From assembly GCF_011043555.1 (NCBI RefSeq), contig NZ_JAAKGS010000006.1:1-64000 (forward strand): 64,000 bases of DNA, given 5' to 3'. Source of the DNA: Sphingobacterium sp. SGR-19. GTDB lineage: Bacteria > Bacteroidota > Bacteroidia > Sphingobacteriales > Sphingobacteriaceae. The first letter of the stretch is position 1, and each line of letters begins with the position of its first letter. Position numbers and translations under genes: made by a program. Of this stretch, positions 28,172 to 36,082 are shown in pieces. Under the pieces are notes generated by a model. That model ran no database searches. It was given only the letters and a program-made list of their open reading frames with translations, and was not told the origin of the DNA.

Positions 28172-31100
28172 TTAGAAATCAAGGGAAACCCCCATTAACA
28201 CGGTTGTCGTAATCGGGTAATCACTAACCCCCATCTCCGGATCCCAGCCCGAAGGATATCTATTCCAGGTAAACAAATCACTTGCACTTGCGTAAACCTG
28301 CAAGTTGTGTACCTTGAATCGCTCTGTAACAGCCTTAGGTACGGTATAACCTAGTGTAATATTTTTCAAACGGAAATAACGTCCGTTGAATAACCAATAA
28401 TCCGACATCGCCATATTCGCTTCCACATTAGCGCGTGTCAAGCGAGGATAGGCCGCTGCTGCATTCTCTTCTGTTGTGTTAAACGGACTCCAATAATTCC
28501 CATCAATAATCGCTGGAATATTACCAAAATTTGCCCGCAACGGCTCAACCATCTGCCGTTCCAAGCGCACGCTTTGTTTGCCAATTCCTTGAAAAGTCAT
28601 CGCGAGATTAAAGTTCTTATACCCAGCATGCAGTCTTCCCCCATATTGGTAACGAGGCAATGAATTCCCCAGAGGCACCCGATCATATTCCGCCGATATA
28701 ATACCATCCGGCACCCCTTCTGGACCTGAAATATCCAAGTATTTGATATCCCCCACTTTTATTTGATTATTCAATTTAGGCGAGTTCGCTACCTCTTCTT
28801 CCGTCAGGAAAAGTCCGTCACTTTTATAACCATACCATTCATTAAAGTAAACCCCGGCCTCTTTCAGTTTATTTCCACTGATGACCCGCGTATCTTTCAT
28901 ATCATCCAGTTTCGATAAGAAGTCGGATAAATTAGCCGTCACGCCATAGCTCCAATCCCCCTTTTGGTCGCGCCAGCCGAGTTCCAAATCAAAGCCTTTT
29001 GTGGACATTTCGCCAGCATTCATCTCTGAAATACCTTGCCCCACAGAAGCCGGAATATCGATATTCAGCAACATACCCTGTGTTTGCTTCCAGTAGTAAT
29101 CTGCCGTAACGGTCAACCGGTTATCCAAAAATGCTGCATCAAGACCAATATCAGTCGATTGCGATTTCTCCCAAGAGATATCCGACACCGCCAAGGTACG
29201 TTGTGCCGCTGTGGTATTGGCTACAGTCGCTCCGTTTTCATAAAATAGAGCGTTGCCAAATGCCAGTAAAGACATATACGGATAGTAGCTACCGATGCGC
29301 TCATTACCAAGAGCGCCCCAAGATCCGCGCAATTTCAAAAAAGACAACCAATTGATGTTCGCGTTCTTCAAAAAAGACTCTTCACTAATGACCCAACCTG
29401 CAGAAAATGAAGGAAAAGTTCCCCAGCGATGATCCTTATGGAAGCGTGAAGAACCATCCCGGCGCGCATTCACTTGCAAAAGGTATCTATCCCCATAACT
29501 ATAAATCAGTCGACCGAAGTAAGAATTGTAGGCATACGCTTCGGCGTCACCGCTATTTCCGCGATAGTCTAAAGGGCCAACATTCAGATAAGGATATTGA
29601 TCCAACACATATTGGTCTCTTGAAGCACCTAAATTTTCCCATTTCTGATAGTAATTTTCATACCCCACCATCGCCGTTAGGTCGTGTTTATCAAATGATT
29701 TCATGTAGTTCGCGATCAGCTGCGAAGTGATGTTATAATCATCATTACGTTCTTCGCTCAGACTGGTCGTGCTATAGGGATTCGCATTATCTTCCAGCCA
29801 ACCACCAAAAGCACTCGGATCGGTTGCCAAGGTATACGAAGCAGCTTTGCGAAACGCCTTACTTTTCGCATAATTGATATAAGGTGAAACAATGGCCGAT
29901 ACCTTAAATCCGTCGAAAGGTTTGATATCAATCACGCCGCGACCGCGAAATTGTGTGCTTCGGGAATCGCGATCACCTCCCAAATGAAGCAGTCCATAGG
30001 GATTTCCACCTGACTTTCCTTCGGCGATACGACCATCATCCCAGGTTGCCGCATAGATAGCCGGCATCTGCCGTAGCAAGGATAGTGGCGTGTAGTGCGG
30101 TGTATGATTTCGCGCATTCCGCACATTCAAATCCAGCGTCGCACTGATCATATCATTAATGGTAAAATCATTATTTACCCGAAGCATCACACGTCTGAAA
30201 AATCGCTTCTCGTAAAGACCGTCTACCGCGTCATATGCCAATGTCGCTTTACTGCGCACTTTATCATTTCCTCCCGATACACCAATAGTATGTGTCTGTC
30301 TTGGAGCATAGTCTTCTAAAATCAACCCTCGCCAATTGGTAAGCGGATAATTATTAGGATCTGTTGTATTGTAGTTAATCCAATTTTTCACTTGATCGGC
30401 GCTATAGTCCTGATAGAATCCACCAACCTGATTGTCATTATAGCGCAGTTCGTTTGACATTTCAAGATATCGCGTAACACCAACCATCTCCGGCTGCAGG
30501 GTAGGAATTTCTGCACCAAACTCGCCCGAATAGGTTAGATTTAGATTCGTTCGGCTACCTCGTTTGGTTGTAATTAAAATAACCCCTGCTGCTGCACGAG
30601 AGCCGTAAATAGCCGAAGATGCCGCATCTTTCAATACAGAAACACTTTCCACATCGTTAGGATTCACGTGATCAATATCTCCCGGGATACCATCAATAAT
30701 CACCAAGGGCGCCGAGTTTCCAATCGTCGTCACCCCGCGAATATGCATGCTGCCCGCCGATGAACCCGGCGCATTATTGCTACGACGAACCATCAAACCT
30801 GGTATAGCCCCCTGCAAGGAAGACGATAAGTTCGTCGTTTTACGTTCCGCCAAATCAGCTCCTTTCGCTGTGCTCACCGCTCCAGTTAAGTCCTTCTTAC
30901 GTACCTCACCGTAACCAACAACAACGACCTCATCCAATGCGGAGGCCTCTTCTACCAATGAAACATCGACCGTAGTCTGCGCAGCAACCCGGATACGCTG
31001 AGCCAGATAGCCAATCGCCGTAAAGACCAATTCGTCTGTAGGTTTGACTTTAATGCTGTACCTCCCTTGTTCATCGGTTACGGTAGCTATGTCCGTTCCT

Positions 31101-31237
31101 GCCACCACAACACTCACCCCTTGAAACGGTCCCTCACTATTCGAAACCGTTCCATGTACCTCCGCCCCCTGTTGTGCAAAAGCCAATATAGAGCAGAGCA
31201 CACCCAGTAGGGTTACAAGTATTCTGTTTTTTATCAT
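28172..31237 (-). CDS. SusC/RagA TonB-dependent outer-membrane transporter
   Basis: A 1021-residue transporter. A signal peptide (cut after AFAQ) precedes a carboxypeptidase-regulatory-like domain at about 25-105 (VHGTVSNSEGPFQGVSVVVAG, GRYSIKV, AIGYLAQRI). Then come the TonB box region DEVVVVGYGEVRKKDLTGAV, the plug with SMHIRGVTTIGNSAPLVIIDG near 165, SVLKDAASSAIYGSRAAAGV, and a 22-strand barrel ending in a hydrophobic strand with phenylalanine (LMGVSLDF). It imports oligosaccharides with energy from TonB-ExbBD. There is no extra sensor domain at the N-terminus, so anti-sigma signalling is unlikely. Confidence 0.94.
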   Translation of the reverse strand: MIKNRILVTLLGVLCSILAFAQQGAEVHGTVSNSEGPFQGVSVVVAGTDIATVTDEQGRYSIKVKPTDELVFTAIGYLAQRIRVAAQTTVDVSLVEEASALDEVVVVGYGEVRKKDLTGAVSTAKGADLAERKTTNLSSSLQGAIPGLMVRRSNNAPGSSAGSMHIRGVTTIGNSAPLVIIDGIPGDIDHVNPNDVESVSVLKDAASSAIYGSRAAAGVILITTKRGSRTNLNLTYSGEFGAEIPTLQPEMVGVTRYLEMSNELRYNDNQVGGFYQDYSADQVKNWINYNTTDPNNYPLTNWRGLILEDYAPRQTHTIGVSGGNDKVRSKATLAYDAVDGLYEKRFFRRVMLRVNNDFTINDMISATLDLNVRNARNHTPHYTPLSLLRQMPAIYAATWDDGRIAEGKSGGNPYGLLHLGGDRDSRSTQFRGRGVIDIKPFDGFKVSAIVSPYINYAKSKAFRKAASYTLATDPSAFGGWLEDNANPYSTTSLSEERNDDYNITSQLIANYMKSFDKHDLTAMVGYENYYQKWENLGASRDQYVLDQYPYLNVGPLDYRGNSGDAEAYAYNSYFGRLIYSYGDRYLLQVNARRDGSSRFHKDHRWGTFPSFSAGWVISEESFLKNANINWLSFLKLRGSWGALGNERIGSYYPYMSLLAFGNALFYENGATVANTTAAQRTLAVSDISWEKSQSTDIGLDAAFLDNRLTVTADYYWKQTQGMLLNIDIPASVGQGISEMNAGEMSTKGFDLELGWRDQKGDWSYGVTANLSDFLSKLDDMKDTRVISGNKLKEAGVYFNEWYGYKSDGLFLTEEEVANSPKLNNQIKVGDIKYLDISGPEGVPDGIISAEYDRVPLGNSLPRYQYGGRLHAGYKNFNLAMTFQGIGKQSVRLERQMVEPLRANFGNIPAIIDGNYWSPFNTTEENAAAAYPRLTRANVEANMAMSDYWLFNGRYFRLKNITLGYTVPKAVTERFKVHNLQVYASASDLFTWNRYPSGWDPEMGVSDYPITTTVLMGVSLDF

Positions 31238-31283
31238 AATGGATTACTAATTAATGTTTATATTGATTAACTTGATTTTTAAA

Positions 31284-32819
31284 TTATTGTACTTCAACAT
31301 CCTGTAATTTTAACCAGCCCTCACTGGATAATACACCATCGACAGCAAGTTGAATCGCCGGTTGATCTGCTTTCGTCCGATCGACAATAGCCAATCCCCA
31401 GCTGTATCCCCCTTTAGGCACGTTAAGCTGCGCCTTATAATCGTACATTACCGAAACGCCTTGACGCCAATCCGATGGTTCACAGTTGTCATCTACAAAT
31501 ACCTGCTTAGCCAAACCATTCTGATCCAATAAGGCAAAAGCCACCTTATATTTATAATTCCATTGCGGAATATTATTCGGGAAGTAACCCCAGCCTTTAT
31601 TTTGCCAGCGATGTGTGATATGAACCAGTCCCTTATTATTTATCACTTTGGGCAAGGCGATTTCTTCCGGATAGAGCCTGTAGCCGCCCTCAGCAATAAA
31701 CTGCTTAACCAACGGAAAAGCATATTCAAACCATGAATCCGTATCGCCAGCTCTAAAATCCATCATATTCACATGGGCAGCAGCGGCGATATCAAACTCT
31801 CCTTGCCGAACATCCTCTGGATGCCCCTGACGATATCTCTTGCTGGGATCAATCCAATACCGGTGCTGTCCGGCGGTGATCCACCCCCCCTCCATAATAA
31901 TAGGCCGTTTGTACCTCCATTTCGCGGCAAAGTCTTCCTCCCAATCAGCGTAGTATTCCGTCATTCCAAAGGCATCTTGCCGTAATCCGTAACCTTTTGC
32001 AATGGCTTTCTCCAACAATTCTTCACTTTCCGGATTTGGATCTCCCCAGCTCTGCGGATGCCCAATCAAGCGATGGTAATTGATAATTAGCGGAACCTTA
32101 GTAAAATACTTCGTGTACACATCGGTCACCCAATCAAAAACCTCTTCCTTCCATCGTTGCACTTGCTCTTCGGCAGCTTCTCCTGCTTCCGCATATACCA
32201 CATTATGCGCTTCTCCCCACTTTCCTAAACCATATGCATCAATAAACGCGACTGTTTCCGGATCGTTGAAATCTTTCGCGAATGCTTTGATAAACCGCTC
32301 ATAATATCGTTGAAAAATAGGGTCTTGAGGCAGTGGTGTCAACCGATCCGGATGCTTATCATTTTCCATATAATAGCGAGCGCCGGCACTGAAAACGAAC
32401 TTTGGCGTATTCATTCCCTGGTCGCGCCCGTCGACTACAATCCGGAAAGCAATTGGAACTCCTCGTTTCATTGCACCTCGAATCAACCGACCTATTTGCG
32501 TTGTTGTATCCCGCCAAGTATATACTCCTTCCTTAGGGTTCAACGATGACCAGCTGGTTCTCACATAACAAGCAGAAGCGTAATCAATTACTTTAACAAA
32601 TTTTTGAAGTTCATCTACATAGTATTCCTTGTCCCAATAGGTAGGTTCTGCCGTACGGCCAGCGTACATTACCCAACCATTCAAAGGGTTCCTGAACACC
32701 GACGTCGAATCGTAAGTTAGCGATATGGGTATACGGCCGTCAAAAAGACGCTCCTCTGCCGATTGACCGAAAAGAAAACTGCTGTAAACAATCATTATCA
32801 GTGGTAATAGTACTTTCAT
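31284..32819 (-). CDS. DUF4832/DUF4874-like secreted protein, putative glycosidase (copy A)
   Basis: A 511-residue paralogue of the protein at 23118-24722. It has a plain signal peptide (cut near FGQS, residue 20) and no lipobox, so it may be periplasmic or released while its sister is anchored. Shared landmarks: NPLNGWVMYAGR, GLGKWGE with E203, IINYHRLIG, DAFGMTEYY, IMEGGW with E310, QFIAEGGYRLYP and IPQWNYKYKVAFALL. E203 and E310 are the likely catalytic pair, by inference. It is the first gene of the operon, 46 nt before susC. The start is an ATG at 32817-32819, about 75 nt after the putative transcript start. Confidence 0.72.
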   Translation of the reverse strand: MKVLLPLIMIVYSSFLFGQSAEERLFDGRIPISLTYDSTSVFRNPLNGWVMYAGRTAEPTYWDKEYYVDELQKFVKVIDYASACYVRTSWSSLNPKEGVYTWRDTTTQIGRLIRGAMKRGVPIAFRIVVDGRDQGMNTPKFVFSAGARYYMENDKHPDRLTPLPQDPIFQRYYERFIKAFAKDFNDPETVAFIDAYGLGKWGEAHNVVYAEAGEAAEEQVQRWKEEVFDWVTDVYTKYFTKVPLIINYHRLIGHPQSWGDPNPESEELLEKAIAKGYGLRQDAFGMTEYYADWEEDFAAKWRYKRPIIMEGGWITAGQHRYWIDPSKRYRQGHPEDVRQGEFDIAAAAHVNMMDFRAGDTDSWFEYAFPLVKQFIAEGGYRLYPEEIALPKVINNKGLVHITHRWQNKGWGYFPNNIPQWNYKYKVAFALLDQNGLAKQVFVDDNCEPSDWRQGVSVMYDYKAQLNVPKGGYSWGLAIVDRTKADQPAIQLAVDGVLSSEGWLKLQDVEVQ

Positions 32820-32849
32820 TGATTCCTCATTTTTTAGATACCGACCCTT

Positions 32850-32890
32850 AGACTAACCTCCCTTAAATTAGTCTGGTCTGGTGTGGTCTA
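32850..32890. promoter_or_regulatory. putative operator of the polysaccharide operon
   Basis: GTCTGGTCTGGTGTGGTCTA at 32871-32890 holds tandem TGGTC/TGGTG words. An inverted repeat AGACTAA (32850-32856) with TTAGTCT (32868-32874) overlaps it. It lies just downstream of the predicted transcript start. CTGGTCTGGT (32873-32882) recurs exactly at 36000-36009, before the GntR gene. Repressor binding here would block transcription, by inference. Confidence 0.5.
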
Positions 32891-32901
32891 TAATTATAAA
32901 A

Positions 32902-32933
32902 CAAACATAAAGCAATAAAAATAAAATACCAAA
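32902..32933 (-). promoter_or_regulatory. promoter of the polysaccharide operon
   Basis: On the minus strand TTTG (32933-32930), a 20-nt spacer and TATGTTTG (32909-32902), a perfect match to the Bacteroidota consensus. The transcript would start near 32895 and run to about 17756. Confidence 0.75.
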
Positions 32934-33002
32934 TTTTTTTTCTAAAATATATACATACCTTTCAAAAATTGGGAACGGAGTAATAAAAGTGGTCTCGGTA
33001 GG

Positions 33003-33548
33003 AAGATTTTAACAGAAACTGACGACAATTCCGTCGGCAACCCGGACGGAAGTATTACTACGGCGGACGGAAGTGTCCTGTCGATGGGCAGGAGCGTAAC
33101 GTCGTCGTCCGGCGACATCGTTTCGTTACCCAAGCCGAAGAAACTTCCGGCCATCTTTTTCACGTCGGCGTATGAATCAACAGATCCCTTGCCCAAGACA
33201 AACATCTTGTCGTATGCCGAAATCACTTTGCTGCACAGGAGTTTATTTTCGTTGGGCAAGGCAATTACGTAGAAAGACGGAAGATTGGTTATGGAGGGCA
33301 ACAGTATCACCTCGGCACACGGAAGTGCGGCTTCCCCGCATGGAGATATGAACAAGATGGTCATCTTCACCGTGTCGGCGTATGCCGAAATCCGTTTCCC
33401 GTACAAAAGAACCGCATCCTTGCCCGGCACCTTGTTCAAGTCGTACGCCGTCAAGACGCCGGCGTACGGAAAAACAAAGGGGAAGCACGATCTAACTTGT
33501 ACCTCCCCTAGCGCCAGTACGGCGCGCAACGTCCTGATTATATCAACG
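33003..33548. repeat. diverged 21-nt periodic tandem repeat tract
   Basis: From about 33024 the sequence can be cut into 25 successive 21-nt units. In all of them base 3 is a pyrimidine and in most base 21 is a purine; TCG is common at bases 16-18. GACGGAAGT begins units at 33045 and 33066 and GACGGAAGA the one at 33276; TATGCCGAAATC begins units at 33213 and 33381. On the plus strand the period is a heptad of codons (DGSITTA, DGSVLSM, GRSVTSS), but that frame has a TAG at 33267-33269. A minus-strand frame is open from 33586 to 32942 but has no family features. Base composition is richer in G+C than its flanks. Role unknown. Confidence 0.7.
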
Positions 33549-33767
33549 TTTGCCTTTGCGCTTGCTTTCCTCGAAAGCGCGGCCAAGATCCGCTTCGGTA
33601 AAGAAATGTCGGGTACCCATAATCCGCGGCGCCAAGATACCGCGGTCTACCCAACGGGTATAGGTACTATCTTTAATGTTCAGCTTATGCATCACTTCTT
33701 TTCGGGTTAGCAGCATATTCATTTCGTCCGGTTTCGGAGCAGCCGTACAGTTTTGCGGTAACTCCAC
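33543..33767 (-). CDS. small excisionase-type helix-turn-helix DNA-binding protein
   Basis: Up to 74 residues. LLTRKEVMHKLNIKDSTYTRWVDRGIL followed by a wing-like PRIMGTRHFFTEADL is the HTH_17 (MerR/excisionase) pattern, with a lysine-rich end. The frame begins with GTG at 33767; the ATGs at 33722 and 33716 give the same domain and are good alternatives. Such proteins act as excisionases or regulators in Bacteroidota, but no integrase is in the window. On its own strand it is followed directly by the 21-nt periodic tract, which suggests the two belong together. Confidence 0.65.
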   Translation of the reverse strand: MELPQNCTAAPKPDEMNMLLTRKEVMHKLNIKDSTYTRWVDRGILAPRIMGTRHFFTEADLGRAFEESKRKGKR

Positions 33768-34162
33768 ATCAATATATATAAATGGGAGCCCGCGCAGACG
33801 GTTTCCGTCCAGCAGGTTCTCCCTGTTATGTTACGCTAAACCAGTACCATTCCCGGCAACACGATTTCACAATTTCCAGCCTCTCTCATGATGCTTATTG
33901 CCATCACACTCATCTGCGCCAATGAATATGCCCTTCCTTTGGATGCCCGCTTTAGAATCCGCTGTACGTCAGCGGGGTGTTAGTTAATTTTCTTTCTTTC
34001 ATTTTTTCTTTTTTTGGATCCCGATGTCACCCCGGTCAATTCCAACATTGGCCGACCATTCGCTAAAAGTCTTTCTGATTTACCATTGGTGGATGTCACC
34101 CCTGTCACTTGACGCGTATTAAAATGTCTTTTTCATTTGTAAAACATCTACACTACCAAATC
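33768..34162. other. upstream region of the AraC gene with a 19-bp direct repeat
   Basis: No convincing gene. GATGTCACCCCGGTCAATT (34023-34041) and GATGTCACCCCTGTCACTT (34092-34110) match at 17 of 19 bases, 69 nt apart. The second copy ends 52 nt before the AraC start. CCGCTG/CAGCGG (33959-33964 and 33970-33975) makes a small hairpin. A pyrimidine-rich stretch spans 33985-34017. Confidence 0.45.
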
Positions 34163-35167
34163 ATGAAGAAAAGCCTACACATCAACTTCCGCGCCCACTT
34201 TGGGCAACCCATCGCGGATGACAAACCGAATAGACCAAAGCCCTGGCTCCATATCCGATATGCAGACACACAGTACTATGCCAAAGAAGAAAATTGGGCC
34301 ATCGCCCAAGAGTTTGATGGTAAACATGGTTATCTCTTTAGTTATGATCTACACCTCGAAGAGACTGTCACTATTCCGGTACAGGTCGATATGGGTGATT
34401 TGTATGTGCTGTATGTTGTCGAGGGAGACAACGATATTTTGGTCCAAGATGTCGCGGACGATCTTGTCTGCACCCTCGCCCCTGGTCGTGCCCGGTATTT
34501 GTATGTTCCTCCGGGCGATTATCGAGTCGAACTTTCTGCCGGAGGATATCAAGTATTCGGATTTTACTTTGATGGCGGTATCTTTCGCGATGGGAATGAC
34601 CGCAGCTTCCGCTTTTTACATGAGGCGATTGCCGCTTACCGAAATAAAGCTACCCATTTGGTTTATAGCATCGACTTTCTCGTCGGGCCCAAAACCCTAC
34701 TGCATATCGACCACCTTTGTAACAATCTCCGAAAAGGTGATCTGGATAACGAAGCCTTTGTACTAACCGAACTAACACGATTGATGCAGCTATCGAAAGA
34801 GAAGGTGTTTACGGAGTATGAGCAGACCTCCGACCCTGAACTCTTAATCCAGCGATATCGACAGTTACTTGCCAAAGACATTGCATATGAAGGCAATAAA
34901 GCCCAGATCAAACTGATCGCTACGCAGCTCGATATACGATACGAATATCTCAATCGCATCCACAAGCAATTTCACGGCAAAAATCTGCGTGATTACCGCA
35001 ACAGCCTACTTGTTACGCATGTCGAAACATTGCTTGCTGGCCCCTTTTCCCTTTGGGAAGTGGCGATACAATCAGGCTTCCACGGCCCCAGCGAACTGAA
35101 TCGCTTTTTTAAGAAACATCGTGGCATGACACTAGCCCAGTATCGGCGATCTATTGAAAAAGTATAA
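34163..35167 (+). CDS. AraC-family transcriptional regulator
   Basis: About 334 residues from the ATG at 34163 (MKKSLHINFRAHFGQP); the frame is open from a TTG at 34109, and an ATG at 34124 is another option. The N-terminal part is a cupin-like strand domain (GDLYVLYVVEGDNDIL, then LAPGRARYLYVPPGDYRVEL) that could sense a ligand. The C-terminus has the double HTH: IKLIATQLDIRYEYLNRIHKQFHGKNLRDYRN and LWEVAIQSGFHGPSELNRFFKKHRGMTLAQYRR. It lies between the HTH/repeat region and the peptidase remnant. Its targets are unknown; a direct repeat upstream may be its own binding site. Confidence 0.82.
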   Translation: MKKSLHINFRAHFGQPIADDKPNRPKPWLHIRYADTQYYAKEENWAIAQEFDGKHGYLFSYDLHLEETVTIPVQVDMGDLYVLYVVEGDNDILVQDVADDLVCTLAPGRARYLYVPPGDYRVELSAGGYQVFGFYFDGGIFRDGNDRSFRFLHEAIAAYRNKATHLVYSIDFLVGPKTLLHIDHLCNNLRKGDLDNEAFVLTELTRLMQLSKEKVFTEYEQTSDPELLIQRYRQLLAKDIAYEGNKAQIKLIATQLDIRYEYLNRIHKQFHGKNLRDYRNSLLVTHVETLLAGPFSLWEVAIQSGFHGPSELNRFFKKHRGMTLAQYRRSIEKV

Positions 35168-35222
35168 AAGTATTTCTATCATCCAGGGCACTTCGCAAGA
35201 CTCCGCCGACTCGTTATCGCCT

Positions 35223-35262
35223 ATGTCATTTTTGGCATATCACTAATGTCATATTCGGCATA
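35223..35262. repeat. short direct repeat after the AraC gene
   Basis: ATGTCATTTTTGGCATA (35223-35239) and ATGTCATATTCGGCATA (35246-35262) match at 15 of 17 bases, with starts 23 nt apart. The second ends at the point where the peptidase remnant frame opens. Confidence 0.45.
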
Positions 35263-35263
35263 A

Positions 35264-36028
35264 CGCTCGCTTTATTTTCCGCTTTACCTTGAGAATGCAT
35301 ATATCAAAAACAGACTGAATAAGGAAAATTCGGTGGTCAGCACCGTACTAAAAGGTGAATTTGGATATATTCGAATCCCCGGTAATAATGATTTTGCATT
35401 TAGGAAAGTGGACAGTATCGCTTCTGATATTGTTACGCATATTAACAAGGTCAATTCCGCAGAGATTAAAGGCTGGATTATTGACCTGAGGTTCAATACA
35501 GGTGGAAATATGTACCCAATTCTTTTGGGGTTAAAAGATTTTATTGGCGATGAAGTAGTCTTCGGCGGTTTTCGTAATGCTAAAGATGAACCGTCCGGAA
35601 AATGGGAAATTAGAGATTCCAAGATGTTAATTGATGGTATTGAATTGACACAAAAATCCCAGGTAGACAGACCTATTTCCAGTAGTACCCCTTTGGTTAT
35701 TTTGACAAGTACCTATACAGCGAGTGCAGGTGAAATGACGGCTATCTCACTTATTGGGCGTCCTTATGCCACTATTATTGGTGAACCAACAGCAAATTAT
35801 ACCACGGCCGTTCAAGGTTTTAAAATCAACGAATACGCTGGTATTAATCTATCAACCGATTATGTAGTGGATAGGAATAACAAGGTGTATAAAAGCAACA
35901 TTGTTCCCGATATAGAAGTAATAGGTGGAGACGATTTGGACAATTTGCTAAGGGATGAAAAAATAAATAAAGCACTTGAGTTTCTTATTCGTCCGCTCAC
36001 TGGTCTGGTCTGCTCTTTTTTCTTGTAA
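35264..36028 (+). pseudogene. remnant of an S41 (tail-specific) peptidase gene
   Basis: The frame carries the C-terminal catalytic half of an S41 peptidase: KGEFGYIRIPGN, IKGWIIDLRFNTGGNMYPIL, the nucleophile serine in TSTYTASAGEMTAISLIG, and IGEPTANYTTAVQG. There is no start of the usual kind: the similarity runs upstream of the first GTG (35333) as YLENAYIKNRLNKENS to an in-frame TAA at 35261-35263, and the signal peptide, N-terminal and PDZ-like parts are missing. The 3' end (after KALEFL) runs on into the GntR promoter region. So both ends seem cut by rearrangement. A short protein could still be made from the GTG. Confidence 0.7.
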
Positions 36029-36042
36029 AAACCGACCAAACC
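36000..36042. promoter_or_regulatory. putative operator of the GntR gene
   Basis: CTGGTCTGGT (36000-36009) is identical to the word at the polysaccharide operon start. GGTCTGGTC (36002-36010) and GACCAAACC (36034-36042) form an imperfect inverted pair that brackets the -33 element of the gntR promoter. This layout suggests autoregulation, by inference. Confidence 0.5.
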
Positions 36043-36053
36043 TACTAGTTTTG
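36023..36053 (+). promoter_or_regulatory. promoter of the GntR gene
   Basis: TTG (36023-36025), a 20-nt spacer and TAGTTTTG (36046-36053). The start codon is 30 nt further on. Confidence 0.6.
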
Positions 36054-36082
36054 TACTTATATAAAAGAGTCCATTACTAAAA

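Noticed and set aside
32942..33586. A 214-codon minus-strand frame in the 21-nt repeat tract as a real gene
   Set aside because: It overlaps the HTH gene, has no recognisable domain, and its openness follows from the periodic repeat; treated as part of the repeat tract, though coding is not excluded.
33285..33710. A 141-codon plus-strand frame over the repeat and the HTH gene
   Set aside because: It runs antisense through the HTH gene and its residues are explained by the heptad period of the repeat.
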